Below are positions 33,849 through 43,149 of a DNA stretch of 64,000 bases, piece after piece. Source of the stretch: Mycobacterium sp. ACS1612. Lineage in GTDB: Bacteria; Actinomycetota; Actinomycetes; Mycobacteriales; Mycobacteriaceae. Location: positions 120,406-184,405 of the forward strand of contig NZ_LZHZ01000048.1 in assembly GCF_001667505.1 (NCBI RefSeq), read 5' to 3'. Under the pieces are notes generated by a model. It was not told the DNA's origin and did not search any database. It saw only the letters and a list, made by a program, of their open reading frames with translations. Numbering within the stretch: the first letter of the stretch is position 1; each line of letters opens with the position of its first letter. The position numbers and the translations under genes are program-made.

Positions 33849-35608
33849 CGCGCCGGCGCAGCCTGACGACCCCGCACCAGTCGGCCGGGCCGGGCCTCGG
33901 TCGGCACGCCGTTCTCCGCGATCACCTGACCGGAAACGACTGTCGCGACATAACCGTCGGCGGTCTGGTCCAGCCGTCGCCCGCCTGCGGGCAGGTCGTG
34001 GGTGATCACCGGCTTGTGCAACCGCAGCGCCGCATGGTCGATCACGTTGAGATCCGCCTTGTAGCCCAACGCAATTCGACCGCGATCGGCCAGTCCCGCG
34101 ACTCGAGCCGGAACCGACGTCATCATCCGGACTGCGTCGGCGACGTCCAGCCTGCCCTTCGCTCTGTCGCGCGCCCAGTGCGCGAGTACAAACGTGGGAT
34201 AGCTTGCGTCGCAGATCATTCCGTAGTGCGCACCGCCGTCGCCGAGGCCGAGCACGACGTCATCGCGACGGATCAACTCCCCGACGGTGTCCAGCGAGTT
34301 GTTCTCGAAATTGGCCATCGCCACCAACAGCATCGCGTGGCCGTCATCGTCGAGCAGCCGGTCGTACGCCTCCTCCATCGGGCTGACGCCGCGAACCTGC
34401 GCGCGCGCTGCGATGGACGTCGACGCATCCGGCTCGTAATTCGGGTCGTCGGTCAGCGGGAAGATCCAATTCCACGCCTGCGCCAGGTACAGCAGCGGAT
34501 GTCCGCCGTCCGCGGGCTCGTCGGCGAGGATGCGCGCCCGCACCTCGGGCTTGCGCATCTCGGCGACGCGCTCCGCCAGTGGCAGATCCGCGATCTCCTG
34601 GTAGCTCGGATAGAACACGAACGGATTGCCGGTCAGCTCCAGCCCGATGACCAAACCGATTGGGCGCGGGAACATTTGCGCGGTGATCGCGGTCTCGGGG
34701 TCGCCGACCGAGTTGTACTTCTCGACGAGGGTGATCGCGTCGGGCCAGATCGGGTCTCCCGAGTTTCCGGTGGCCAGCGTGAACGTCACCGGCAACCCGT
34801 TGTCCTGCGCGGCCTCGAAAACCTGTTGCAACACATTGGCATAACCACCGGCCGCGATATCGGGCACGAACTGGATCAGCCCGCCACCACCCTCGGCCAC
34901 GCCCGATGCGATCGCGTCGATCTCGGCCTGCGCGGCGTTGTAGGTCGGAATCAGCTCACCGCTGGCGGTCTTGTGGAACGAGAACCGCGACGACGCGAAG
35001 CCAAGCGCACCGACCTCGACGGCTTCCTTGGCCAGCAGCCGCATCTGTTTGAGGTCGTCGTCGGTCGCCGGTTCGCGGGCGGCGCCGCGCTGACCCATCA
35101 CATACACCCGCAGCGGGGAATGCGGCAGATACGCCGCGACGTCGATATCGCGGGCGCGCGAATCCAGCGCGTCGAGATACTCCGGGAACGTCTCCCAGTC
35201 CCACGGCAGCCCGTCGACCATCACCACACCCGGGATGTCTTCGACGCCGGCCATCACGTCCACCAGCACCTCGTGGTCCTCGCGGCGACACGGCGCGAAC
35301 CCGACGCCGCAGTTGCCCATCACCGCCGTCGTCACCCCGTGCGCCGACGACGGTGTCATGCGGTCCGACCAGATGGCCTGCCCGTCGTAGTGGGTGTGCA
35401 GATCGACGAAGCCGGGGGTGACCAGCAGTCCGGTCGCGTCGATCTCGCGCGTCCCGGCGCCTTCGACGGTGCCGACCGCCGCTATCACGCCATCCGAGAT
35501 CGCCACATCACCGACGTACGGTTGCCCGCCGAGGCCGTCGACGATGGTGCCGTTGCGGATGCAGAGGTCGTATATCGCCGCCGGCGCGGCTCCGAAGTCG
35601 TACGCCAT
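33845..35608 (-). CDS. N-acyl-D-amino-acid deacylase-family amidohydrolase
   Basis: A 587-residue member of the amidohydrolase superfamily 3 (D-aminoacylase/dihydroorotase-like). The metal site HxH is in FVDLHTHYDGQAIW (~70), with GVTTAVMGNCGVGFAPC as the family marker. ALGFASSRFSFHKTASGELIP and GLGDGGAHYGMICDAS (Asp near 475) complete it. Start ATG 35608 (MAYDFGAAPAAIYDLCIRNG) is chosen because the amidohydrolase strand begins there. It hydrolyses N-acyl amino acids or related amides in the cytoplasm; the natural substrate is unknown. It diverges from a crotonase gene by 59 bases. Confidence 0.88.
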   Translation of the reverse strand: MAYDFGAAPAAIYDLCIRNGTIVDGLGGQPYVGDVAISDGVIAAVGTVEGAGTREIDATGLLVTPGFVDLHTHYDGQAIWSDRMTPSSAHGVTTAVMGNCGVGFAPCRREDHEVLVDVMAGVEDIPGVVMVDGLPWDWETFPEYLDALDSRARDIDVAAYLPHSPLRVYVMGQRGAAREPATDDDLKQMRLLAKEAVEVGALGFASSRFSFHKTASGELIPTYNAAQAEIDAIASGVAEGGGGLIQFVPDIAAGGYANVLQQVFEAAQDNGLPVTFTLATGNSGDPIWPDAITLVEKYNSVGDPETAITAQMFPRPIGLVIGLELTGNPFVFYPSYQEIADLPLAERVAEMRKPEVRARILADEPADGGHPLLYLAQAWNWIFPLTDDPNYEPDASTSIAARAQVRGVSPMEEAYDRLLDDDGHAMLLVAMANFENNSLDTVGELIRRDDVVLGLGDGGAHYGMICDASYPTFVLAHWARDRAKGRLDVADAVRMMTSVPARVAGLADRGRIALGYKADLNVIDHAALRLHKPVITHDLPAGGRRLDQTADGYVATVVSGQVIAENGVPTEARPGRLVRGRQAAPAR

Positions 35609-35667
35609 GAGCTGAATGTACGACTCACACAGCGCCCCGTGCCAGGATGCGGAGGGAAGGATAAGCT

Positions 35668-36501
35668 GTGAGCCACTGGACACATTTCTCGGTAGTCGAA
35701 GAAAGCGATCGACTGTGGCGGGTCGTGTTCGACAACCCGCCGATCAATCTGGTCACTCCCGAGATGCTCGTCGATTTGCCTGCGCTGATCGACCGGATGG
35801 AGGCGGCGCCCGAATTGCGGGCGGTCGTCTTCGAGTCCGCGAATCCGGACTACTTCTTGAACCACTACGACACGTCACGGGTGGCCGAGACGCCCAAAGA
35901 CCTTGGCGTGACGGGGTATCCGTTGGTCATCGACATCAACGTGCGCCTGTCCCGGATGCCGGTGGTGTCGATCGCCAAGATCCGGGGCAGGCTGCGCGGC
36001 GTGGGCAACGAGTTCACCCAGGCGATGGACATGCGCTTCGCCAGCCGGCTCGCGTTGTTCGGCCAGCCGGAAACCGCGAACGGGAATCTGCCCGGCGGCG
36101 GTGGCCTCGAGCATCTGCCCCTCCTGCTCGGCCGGGCACGGGCCCTGGAGGTGGCGCTGTCCAGCGACGACTACTCCGGTGAGCTGGCCGAGCGCTACGG
36201 ATGGGTCAACCGCACCGTCGAGGACGGTGAACTCGACGGATTGGTGGACACGTTGGCAGGGCGGATCGCGTCCTTCGACAAGGAGTCCATCGCGGCCGTC
36301 AAACAACAGATCAACCGGTACACGCTGCCGTCGGCCGACGACATCAAGTCCTCCTCCGACATCTACTTCGAATCCTTCGGCTGGCCCGGTTCGCAGCGAC
36401 GACTCCCGGCCGCGCTGGCTGCGGGACGGAACCAGGCCGGTGATTACGAGATGCGTCTTGGCTACCACCTCGGCCGTCAGGAAGAAGGGGATCCCGGCTG
36501 A
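35668..36501 (+). CDS. Enoyl-CoA hydratase/isomerase (crotonase) family protein
   Basis: A 277-residue crotonase-fold protein. The oxyanion-hole blocks appear as VVFESANPDYFLNHYD and IAKIRGRLRGVGNEFTQAMDMRFAS; a PETANGNLPGGGGLEHLP block follows. The first oxyanion motif lacks the usual G-x-x-F-x-x-G-x-D pattern, so hydratase activity is uncertain. GTG 35668 follows GGAAGG. It ends 25 bases before the VOC-family gene, which may be co-transcribed. Confidence 0.82.
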   Translation: MSHWTHFSVVEESDRLWRVVFDNPPINLVTPEMLVDLPALIDRMEAAPELRAVVFESANPDYFLNHYDTSRVAETPKDLGVTGYPLVIDINVRLSRMPVVSIAKIRGRLRGVGNEFTQAMDMRFASRLALFGQPETANGNLPGGGGLEHLPLLLGRARALEVALSSDDYSGELAERYGWVNRTVEDGELDGLVDTLAGRIASFDKESIAAVKQQINRYTLPSADDIKSSSDIYFESFGWPGSQRRLPAALAAGRNQAGDYEMRLGYHLGRQEEGDPG

Positions 36502-36526
36502 CGGTCATCCATGTCAGGATGGGCCG

Positions 36527-36916
36527 ATGATCGACCACCTTGGAATCAACTGTGCGGACTGGGAGAAGTCGAAGACGTTCTACGACAAGGTGCTTGGCGT
36601 GCTGGGTTACACCCGGCAGCTGGATTTCCAGGTCGCCATCGGATACGGCAAGGACGGCAAGCCAGACTTCTGGATCGCCGATATGAGTGCGGGCGACGCG
36701 TCCGGGCCCAATCGGGAGAATCATGTCGCCTTCCAGGCCGCAGACACCGATGCGGTCAAGGCTTTCTATGACGCGGCGCTCGAACTGGGAGCCGAATCGC
36801 TACACGCACCGCGGCTCTGGCCGGAGTATCACCCGGGCTATTTCGGCGCGTTCGTACGCGATCCCGACGGCAACAACGTCGAGGCGGTGTTCCACGGCGC
36901 GCCGCCGCAAACCTAG
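36527..36916 (+). CDS. Glyoxalase/VOC-superfamily protein
   Basis: A 129-residue vicinal-oxygen-chelate protein: MIDHLGINCADWEKSKTFYD, HVAFQAADTDAVKAFYDAAL and GYFGAFVRDPDGNNVEAVFH are the paired beta-alpha-beta3 modules, with His and Glu in metal-ligand positions. The substrate is unknown. The TAG stop shares CTAG (36913-36916) with the convergent SRPBCC gene. Confidence 0.85.
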   Translation: MIDHLGINCADWEKSKTFYDKVLGVLGYTRQLDFQVAIGYGKDGKPDFWIADMSAGDASGPNRENHVAFQAADTDAVKAFYDAALELGAESLHAPRLWPEYHPGYFGAFVRDPDGNNVEAVFHGAPPQT

Positions 36917-37413
36917 CTTCCCAGCGCGGCGGAGTACTTGTCGCGCAACGCTTCCCACCCGTGGGCGGCGGCGTCTTCACCGACCACACGCGGTCGGTCG
37001 ACGCCGGCTGCCACGTCATCCAGCACATCCAGGCAGAGGTGCCAGCCCGCAGCGTTCATCGCAGCGGGGTCTCGACTGCTCATGGTCTGTTCGAGCGTCA
37101 ACCGGCAGCCCGTCGCGGTCGGTGACAGCCGCCACCGCACCAAGTCCTCGCCCCACCGGTGCACCAACTCGTGTGGCGGATCGACGCTGACCACGTCGCC
37201 CGCGACGGGCTCGTCGTCCGGGTTCTCGCGGACCTCCCGCGGTCCAACGGTGTCCATGGGCATATCCGGCACCACCGGTGACCACTGGCGCAGCCGGTCG
37301 GGATCGGTGAGCCACGGCCAGAGCTTCTCGACCGGCTGACTGAAATCTCGAACCAGCGTCAACACCCAAGCGCCATCGCGGTTTTCCAGGGTTCCCTCCA
37401 ACGGCTGAGTCAT
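36913..37413 (-). CDS. SRPBCC (AHSA1-type) protein
   Basis: A 166-residue AHSA1-like protein: LVRDFSQPVEKLWPWLTDPDRLRQWSP, then HRWGEDLVRWRLSPTATGCRLTL and GWHLCLDVL. Start ATG 37413 overlaps the stop of the upstream ArsR gene (ATGA). An ArsR regulator followed by an AHSA1 protein is a common pair in actinobacteria, with the SRPBCC protein often the only target; its ligand is unknown. Confidence 0.85.
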   Translation of the reverse strand: MTQPLEGTLENRDGAWVLTLVRDFSQPVEKLWPWLTDPDRLRQWSPVVPDMPMDTVGPREVRENPDDEPVAGDVVSVDPPHELVHRWGEDLVRWRLSPTATGCRLTLEQTMSSRDPAAMNAAGWHLCLDVLDDVAAGVDRPRVVGEDAAAHGWEALRDKYSAALGS

Positions 37414-37715
37414 TTCTGCTCCTGTTCGACGAGTTGGGAAAGCCGGTCGAAGCCGGCGGACCATTTGCGGTGGTAGGGCGTCACCCAGGCCAGCACCGCC
37501 GGCAGCGGGTCCTCGGCCAGGCGGTAGATGCGGCGCTTGCCCTCGACCGTCACGTCGACGGCTCCAGCATCACGCAGCACCCCGAGGTGCTTCGAGGCCA
37601 GCGGCTGCGAAATGTCAAGCCGCGCAACGAGAGTGCTGACATCGGCGGCGCCGTCGCGCAGCGTGTCCAGGATGCGGCGGCGGGTCGGGTCGGCGATCAC
37701 CGCGAAAGCATCCAC
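37410..37715 (-). CDS. ArsR-family transcriptional regulator
   Basis: A 101-residue winged-helix repressor: DAFAVIADPTRRRILDTLRDG, VSTLVARLDISQPLASKHLGVLRDAGAVDV (recognition helix) and the wing EGKRRIYRLA. It lacks the CxC metal site of metal-sensing ArsR proteins, so it belongs to the group paired with AHSA1 proteins. It probably autoregulates from the AT-rich 65-base gap shared with the divergent DinB gene. Confidence 0.88.
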   Translation of the reverse strand: MDAFAVIADPTRRRILDTLRDGAADVSTLVARLDISQPLASKHLGVLRDAGAVDVTVEGKRRIYRLAEDPLPAVLAWVTPYHRKWSAGFDRLSQLVEQEQK

Positions 37716-37780
37716 GGCGTAATATCACCACTAATTCATATAACTGTCAAGGAATACGAGCTGTCAAGTAGCGTCGAGGC

Positions 37781-38296
37781 ATGGTTGATTCCGATCTGGC
37801 CGCGGTCCGAGAACTGCTGCGCGACGCGTTCACCCGACTCATCGAGCACGTCGAGGACCTCACCGACGGTCTTACCGACGAGGTCGCGTTCTTCCGCCCG
37901 ACCGGCACTGCGAACAGCATCGCCTGGCTCCTCTGGCACAGCGCCCGCCAGCACGACGCTCAACTCAGCGATATCGCCGGCATCGAGCAGGTGTGGACGC
38001 GCGACGGCTGGGTGGACCGGTTCGGTCTCGACCTCCCGCGGGATGCGCACGGATACGGTCACACCCCCGAGGAAGTGGGCAAGGTGCGCGCGTCGGCCGA
38101 CCTGCTGGCCGGCTACTACCACGCGGTGCACAAGATGACGCTCGCATACATCGCCTCAGTGACCGCGGAAGAGTTGAACCGCGTCGTCGACACCAACTGG
38201 AATCCGCCCGTCACCGCGAGCGTCCGCCTGGTCAGCATCGTCGACGACTCAGCACAGCACCTCGGCCAGGCGGCGTACGTGCGGGGGATCGCCTGA
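37781..38296 (+). CDS. DinB-family (DUF664) putative metal-dependent thiol-transferase
   Basis: A 171-residue four-helix protein. Potential metal ligands are His in LLWHSARQHDAQL and in the late DDSAQHLGQAAYVRG, the usual DinB/mycothiol-transferase spacing. Such proteins include mycothiol- and bacillithiol-dependent S-transferases; activity is unproven here. It diverges from ArsR by 65 bases. Confidence 0.82.
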   Translation: MVDSDLAAVRELLRDAFTRLIEHVEDLTDGLTDEVAFFRPTGTANSIAWLLWHSARQHDAQLSDIAGIEQVWTRDGWVDRFGLDLPRDAHGYGHTPEEVGKVRASADLLAGYYHAVHKMTLAYIASVTAEELNRVVDTNWNPPVTASVRLVSIVDDSAQHLGQAAYVRGIA

Positions 38297-38337
38297 GCCT
38301 GCACACCGCAGTTCGCGCATGGCCACCAGTAGCCCTG

Positions 38338-38841
38338 GTGGCCATGGTGTTCCTCGGCCTCGCGGTGGGCAGCGGCTCTACGCAGTTGGACGATTGGTTT
38401 CACGACGTGGGCAGTGGCCCGGTACGCCATTTGCGTTACCTGGCCGACCAGCGGCTACTGGTGCTGATCGTGCTCGCCACCCTGGCGGTCACGAACTACC
38501 GCCATCGGTGGCGGCTGGCCGCGGCGACGGTGGCGTGTCCGCTCCTGGCGATGGCGCTGGCCCGTCTACTCAAGCCCCTGTTCGGCCGCGAACGCGGCCC
38601 GGCCTACGCGTACCCGAGCGGGCACGCGGCGACGGTTGTCGCGGTGATGGGCGTGGTCGTGCTGGTGGCCGCCGTCACGTGGTGGGCGGTGCTGCTGGCT
38701 GTCACGTATTCAGTGCTCGCCGTCGTGGGGGTGGGCGCGACGTTTCACTACTTCACTGACACCGTCGGCGGTGCGTTGCTCGGCACCGCGATCGTGTGCA
38801 CCGCCGCCCTGATCCTGGGACGTCGCGCCCAGCCAACTTGA
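38338..38841 (+). CDS. PAP2-family membrane phosphatase
   Basis: At least 167 residues with about five transmembrane helices. The PAP2 signature is KPLFGRERGP (KxxxxxxR, with Gly in place of the usual Pro), YPSGHA, and HYFTDTVGG (H-x3-D). It hydrolyses lipid phosphates or prenyl pyrophosphates at the membrane. The start is uncertain: GTG 38338 and ATG 38344 are standard codons, but the frame and hydrophobic sequence extend back to CTG 38293, which overlaps the DinB stop, so initiation at the CTG with translational coupling is possible. Confidence 0.78.
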   Translation: MAMVFLGLAVGSGSTQLDDWFHDVGSGPVRHLRYLADQRLLVLIVLATLAVTNYRHRWRLAAATVACPLLAMALARLLKPLFGRERGPAYAYPSGHAATVVAVMGVVVLVAAVTWWAVLLAVTYSVLAVVGVGATFHYFTDTVGGALLGTAIVCTAALILGRRAQPT

Positions 38842-38894
38842 CACCTGTCAACCCCGCTGCGATCTGGGTCACAGCCGATGGTTACCATGAGGCC

Positions 38895-40412
38895 ATGACG
38901 GCGACTCCTGACGTTGACGTGCCCGACACCAGCACCATCCGCAACCCCGCAACCGGCGCGGTGGCAGGAAAGGTGCGCTGGACCGACCCCGCGGACGTGC
39001 CACGCATCGCGGCGGGTCTGCGCGAGGCGCAGCGGCAGTGGGAAGCGCGCGGCGCCAAGAGCCGCGCCAAGGTGCTCGCCCGCTACGCAGTCTGGATGGG
39101 CGAGCACCGCGACGAGATCGAGGCATTGCTCATCAAGGAGACCGGCAAGTCGGCCACCGACGCCGCCCAAGAGGTGCCGCTGCTGATCATGATCGCCTCG
39201 TACTACGTCAAGACCATGGAAAAGACGCTGGCGCCGGAACCACGGCCTGCATCGCTGCCGTTCCTGGCGATCAAGAAGGTCGAGGTGCACTACCGGCCCC
39301 GCCCGGTGGTCGGCATCATCGCGCCGTGGAACTACCCCGTCGCCAACCTGCTGATGGACGGCATCGCTGCCCTGGCCGCCGGATGCGCGGTGCTGCTCAA
39401 GCCCTCGGAGCGCACCCCGCTGACCGCTGAGTTGCTGCTGCGTGGCTGGCTCGACTGCGGCGCACCCGAAGTGATGGCCATCGTGCAGGGCGCACGCGAA
39501 GCCGTCGAAGCGGTGGTCGACAACTCCGACTACATCCAGTTCACCGGGTCGAGCGCGACCGGCGCCAAGGTGATGGAGCGTGCCGCGCGTCGGCTCACCC
39601 CGGTCAGCCTGGAACTCGGCGGCAAGGATCCGATGATCGTGCTGGAGGACGCCGATATCGACCTCGCCGCGCACGCCGCCGTGTGGGGCGCATTCTTCAA
39701 CGCCGGGCAGACGTGTGTGTCGGTCGAGCGGGTGTACGTGCTCGAATCCGCAAACGACCAGTTCGTCAAGGCGGTCGTGCGCGACGTCAACAACCTGAAG
39801 ATGGGCGCGGGTGAAGGCTACGACTTCGGCGCGCAGATCGACGACAGCCAGGTCGCCGTCACCGACCGCCACGTCGCCGACGCCAAAGCCAAGGGCGCCA
39901 GGGTGCTCACCGGCGGCAAGCGGCCCGACGGTCTCGGCAGCTTCTACCCGCCGACGGTGCTGGTCGACGTCGATCACTCGATGCTGTGCATGACCGAGGA
40001 GACGTTCGGCCCGACGCTGCCCATCATGAAGGTGGCCAGCGTCGAGGAGGCCATCCGGTTGGCCAACGACAGCCCGTACGGGTTGTCGGCCTCGGTGTTC
40101 TCCAAAGACATCGACCGCGCCAAAGCCGTTGCGGTGCAACTCGATTGCGGCGCCGTCAACATCAACGACGTGATCTCCAACCTGATGTGCACGACGGCCC
40201 CGATGGGTGGTTGGAAGACCTCGGGAATCGGGGCGCGCTTCGGCGGTGGCGAGGGGTTGCGCAAGTTCTGCCGCCAGGAGGCCGTGGTGGCGCCCCGCAC
40301 CAACGTCGGCGCGGGCGGCAACTACTACAACAATTCGCAGAAGGCGCTGAAGCGGATGAACAAACTGATGACGAAGCTTGCGCTGATTACCCCTCGCCGC
40401 ATCGCCAAGTAG
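38895..40412 (+). CDS. Aldehyde dehydrogenase (NAD(P)+), succinate-semialdehyde-type
   Basis: A 505-residue aldehyde dehydrogenase. The cofactor region has GIIAPWNYPVANL and LKPSERTP, then FTGSSATGAKV. The general base Glu is in LELGGKDPMIV and the catalytic Cys in NAGQTCVSVERVYV (~275). EETFGPTLPI and the C-terminal GGWKTSGIG complete the fold. It is similar to GabD2-type and long-chain aldehyde dehydrogenases; the substrate is not certain. The gene stands 53 bases after PAP2 and 58 before PPK2. Confidence 0.92.
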   Translation: MTATPDVDVPDTSTIRNPATGAVAGKVRWTDPADVPRIAAGLREAQRQWEARGAKSRAKVLARYAVWMGEHRDEIEALLIKETGKSATDAAQEVPLLIMIASYYVKTMEKTLAPEPRPASLPFLAIKKVEVHYRPRPVVGIIAPWNYPVANLLMDGIAALAAGCAVLLKPSERTPLTAELLLRGWLDCGAPEVMAIVQGAREAVEAVVDNSDYIQFTGSSATGAKVMERAARRLTPVSLELGGKDPMIVLEDADIDLAAHAAVWGAFFNAGQTCVSVERVYVLESANDQFVKAVVRDVNNLKMGAGEGYDFGAQIDDSQVAVTDRHVADAKAKGARVLTGGKRPDGLGSFYPPTVLVDVDHSMLCMTEETFGPTLPIMKVASVEEAIRLANDSPYGLSASVFSKDIDRAKAVAVQLDCGAVNINDVISNLMCTTAPMGGWKTSGIGARFGGGEGLRKFCRQEAVVAPRTNVGAGGNYYNNSQKALKRMNKLMTKLALITPRRIAK

Positions 40413-40470
40413 CACCACCCGTTCACTCGCGCGTCACCCGGGCGTCCGCCCACCTCGATAGCTTCTGCCG

Positions 40471-41325
40471 GTGACCCTGGATTCAGCCAGCTACCGCGTG
40501 CACGACGACGACGATGACGACCCGGTGCTGCTCGACGACCACGGCATCCCCGTCGACACGTGGCGGGAGAACTACCCGTATGACGAGCGCATGTCGCGCG
40601 ACGAGTACGAGCAGCAGAAGCGGCTACTGCAGATCGAACTGCTGAAGCTGCAGAAGTGGAGCCAGACCAACGGGCATCGCCACGTCATCGTGTTCGAGGG
40701 TCGCGACGCCGCAGGCAAGGGCGGCACCATCAAGCGCTTCATGGAGCACCTCAACCCGCGCGGCGCCCGCGTCGTCGCACTGGAGAAGCCGACCGACCGC
40801 GAGCGCACCCAGTGGTACTTCCAGCGCTATGTCCACCATCTGCCCGCACACGGGGAGATCGTGTTGTTCGACCGGTCCTGGTACAACCGGGCGGGCGTCG
40901 AACGGGTGATGGGCTTCTGCACGCCCAAGCAGCACGCCGAGTTCATCCGGCAGGTGCCGCTGTTCGAACAGATGCTGGTCAACGACGGCATCAGCCTGAC
41001 CAAGCTGTGGTTCTCGGTGTCGCCGTCCGAGCAGCGCACCCGCTTCACCATCCGGCAGGTCGATCCGGTACGGCAGTGGAAACTCTCGCCGACGGACCTG
41101 GCGTCGCTGGACAAGTGGGACGACTACACCGCCGCGAAGGAGGACATGTTCGCATGGACGGACACCGAAATCGCGCCGTGGACCGTGGTCAAGAGCAACG
41201 ACAAGAAGCGCGCGCGGGTCAACGCCATGCGCTACGTGTTGAGTAAGTTCGACTACGACAACAAGGACCATGAGGTGGTCGGCAGGCCGGACCCCCTCAT
41301 CGTGGGACGCGCCCTGGCTGACTGA
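40471..41325 (+). CDS. ppk2: Polyphosphate kinase 2
   Basis: A 284-residue PPK2: Walker A FEGRDAAGKGGTIKRF (~78), lid DRERTQWYFQRYV, Walker B-type VLFDRSWYNRAGVERVMGFC, and ending in VVKSNDKKRARVNAMRYVL. PPK2 transfers phosphate between polyphosphate and nucleoside diphosphates and so tunes GTP/ATP and stress polyphosphate. Its length fits the class I form (Rv3232c-like). GTG 40471 is the only near start that keeps the acidic N-terminus (HDDDDDDPVLLDD). Confidence 0.93.
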   Translation: MTLDSASYRVHDDDDDDPVLLDDHGIPVDTWRENYPYDERMSRDEYEQQKRLLQIELLKLQKWSQTNGHRHVIVFEGRDAAGKGGTIKRFMEHLNPRGARVVALEKPTDRERTQWYFQRYVHHLPAHGEIVLFDRSWYNRAGVERVMGFCTPKQHAEFIRQVPLFEQMLVNDGISLTKLWFSVSPSEQRTRFTIRQVDPVRQWKLSPTDLASLDKWDDYTAAKEDMFAWTDTEIAPWTVVKSNDKKRARVNAMRYVLSKFDYDNKDHEVVGRPDPLIVGRALAD

Positions 41326-41360
41326 GTTCGCCCGCGTCCCGCCCCGCAGAAGGAGGACGC

Positions 41361-42212
41361 GTGCGGTTCGTGGCGACCGTGTTCCTGTGGCTCGTCACGA
41401 CGGTCGCGCTGGCGGCGGCGTTGCCCGCCATGTGGGCGCAGAAGAACATCGTCGACGCCAACGGTTACGCGTCGTTTGCTCGGTCGGCGGCCAAGGATCC
41501 GAACCTGCAGCAGGCGATGGCCTCGGAGTTGACCACCCAGATCGTGTCGCTGGGTTCGAAAGAGGGTTATGACCTCAACCCGGGCCTGGTCCGCGGAGTC
41601 ACCACCCAGTACACCCAGAACGCCGGGTTTCCCGGTCAGTTCGCGCAGGCGAACCGGATCGTGCACACCTGGATGTTCACCGACGAGATCCGCCGACAGG
41701 AGGGCACCGACGATCGCTGGCTGATCGACGTCGCCCCGATGCTGTCCGACCCGTCGCTGAAAGAGACGCTCGGCAATCTGAACCTCAACGTGCCCACCAC
41801 GCTCACCGTGCCCATCACCGTGCCTGAATCGTCGGGGTTGCGGCCGGGTCAGTTGCGGCCGTTGTCGACGTGGGGCCCGTGGGTCAGCATCGGCACGACG
41901 GTGCTGACCGGGGTGTTCGCGCTGCTGACGCTGGCGGCCGCCAGGTCGCGCGGCAAAACCCTTGCCGCGCTGGGTGTTTCGGCGCTGATCGTAGGCGCGG
42001 CCGGGTGGGCGGGACTGGAGGTGGCGCGCCGATTCGTCGACCGCGCGCTGGACCGCACCACAGGCGACATTCGTCAGGTCGCCGAAGCGATGGTCAGCCA
42101 CGCCGAGGACAGCATGCATCAGTGGCTGAACCTGACGCTGGCCGCGGGCGGTGCGCTGGTGGTGTTCGGCGTGCTGACCTCGATGCTGGGCGGGTTGCGC
42201 CGACGCGACTAG
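41361..42212 (+). CDS. Membrane protein of unknown function
   Basis: A 283-residue protein with an N-terminal helix (~4-25), an extracytoplasmic domain of ~150 residues (NGYASFARSAAKDPNLQQAM onward), and three helices at ~175-195, ~200-220 and ~255-275. I do not recognise the domain. GGAGG lies 5 bases upstream of GTG 41361. It follows ppk2 by 35 bases and may share its transcript. The stop shares CTAG (42209-42212) with the convergent crotonase. Confidence 0.8.
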   Translation: MRFVATVFLWLVTTVALAAALPAMWAQKNIVDANGYASFARSAAKDPNLQQAMASELTTQIVSLGSKEGYDLNPGLVRGVTTQYTQNAGFPGQFAQANRIVHTWMFTDEIRRQEGTDDRWLIDVAPMLSDPSLKETLGNLNLNVPTTLTVPITVPESSGLRPGQLRPLSTWGPWVSIGTTVLTGVFALLTLAAARSRGKTLAALGVSALIVGAAGWAGLEVARRFVDRALDRTTGDIRQVAEAMVSHAEDSMHQWLNLTLAAGGALVVFGVLTSMLGGLRRRD

Positions 42213-43108
42213 GGCTCGATGACGTGCGACGGGTCGGGCCTGCGCTCCGGCGGCGCCTGGCTGTAGTCGCCCCACGGACCGTCTCGGCGTTCGATCGCGG
42301 CGCGCACACCCTGATTCGCTGCCGTGTCAATGAACTCGAGCGCATCCGGGGTGTTGCGCATCAACCCGTCGAGGATGCCGCCCAGCGTCTGCGTCGACGC
42401 CAGTCCCATGTTCTCGTAGGCCTGGTTGACGATCAGTTTCTGCGCCTGCAGTTGGGACAGCGGGATGCCCGCGAGCTTCGCGGCGATCTCGGCTACACGG
42501 GCCTCGAGGTTCTCGAACGGCACCGACTCGTTGATGAGTTCGACTGCGGCAGCTTGGGTTCCAGTCAGCGGCTCACCGGTCAGCGAGTGCCATTTCACCT
42601 TGGCCAGTGACAGCCGGTAGAGCCACATACCGGTCAGATACGCGCCCCACATCCGGGCATACGGCGTGCCGATGACGGCGTCGTCGCTGGCGATCACGAT
42701 GTCGGCGCACAACGCGTAGTCGCTCGCGCCACCGACACACCAGCCATGCACCTGGGCGATCACCGGTTTCGACGCGCGCCAGATCGCCATGAACTTCTGC
42801 GTCGGGCCCGTCTCACGGGCACTGACCATCGCGAAGTCCTTGCCGGGATCCCAGCGTCCATCCGTGTTCATCGCCTCGCCCCAGTGCTGGAAGCCGCCAC
42901 CGAAGTCATACCCGCCGGAGAAGGCTCGGCCCGCACCGCGCAGCACGATCACCTTGACGGCCGGATCGCGCTCGGCCAGTCCGACCGCGCTCTCGATCTC
43001 GTCAGGCATCGGCGGAACGATGGTGTTGAGGTGCTCGGGTCGGTTCAGCGTGATGGTGGCGATGGCGCCGTCGGTTTTGTAGAGCAGCGTCTCGAACTGT
43101 GTCGGCAT
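42209..43108 (-). CDS. Enoyl-CoA hydratase (crotonase) family protein
   Basis: A 299-residue crotonase. The oxyanion-hole motifs are VLRGAGRAFSGGYDFGGG and AQVHGWCVGGASDYALCADIVIAS. The length and the MWGAYLTGMW region resemble EchA2 (Rv0456c) of M. tuberculosis, which also lies next to the prolyl oligopeptidase gene. A fatty-acyl-CoA hydration or isomerisation role is likely; the substrate is unknown. It diverges from the P450 gene by 41 bases. Confidence 0.88.
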   Translation of the reverse strand: MPTQFETLLYKTDGAIATITLNRPEHLNTIVPPMPDEIESAVGLAERDPAVKVIVLRGAGRAFSGGYDFGGGFQHWGEAMNTDGRWDPGKDFAMVSARETGPTQKFMAIWRASKPVIAQVHGWCVGGASDYALCADIVIASDDAVIGTPYARMWGAYLTGMWLYRLSLAKVKWHSLTGEPLTGTQAAAVELINESVPFENLEARVAEIAAKLAGIPLSQLQAQKLIVNQAYENMGLASTQTLGGILDGLMRNTPDALEFIDTAANQGVRAAIERRDGPWGDYSQAPPERRPDPSHVIEP

Positions 43109-43149
43109 GGGTGAAGTTTGGCAGAGGTGGCTGCGGGAACTCGGCGACC

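Noticed and set aside
33998..35671. A 557-codon plus-strand frame opposite the amidohydrolase.
   Set aside because: Arg/His-rich shadow with no recognisable domain, while the minus strand has the HxH metal site and family blocks.
38748..40418. A long minus-strand frame opposite the aldehyde dehydrogenase.
   Set aside because: Low-complexity His/Arg/Gly/Val translation without motifs; the plus-strand enzyme has all catalytic blocks.
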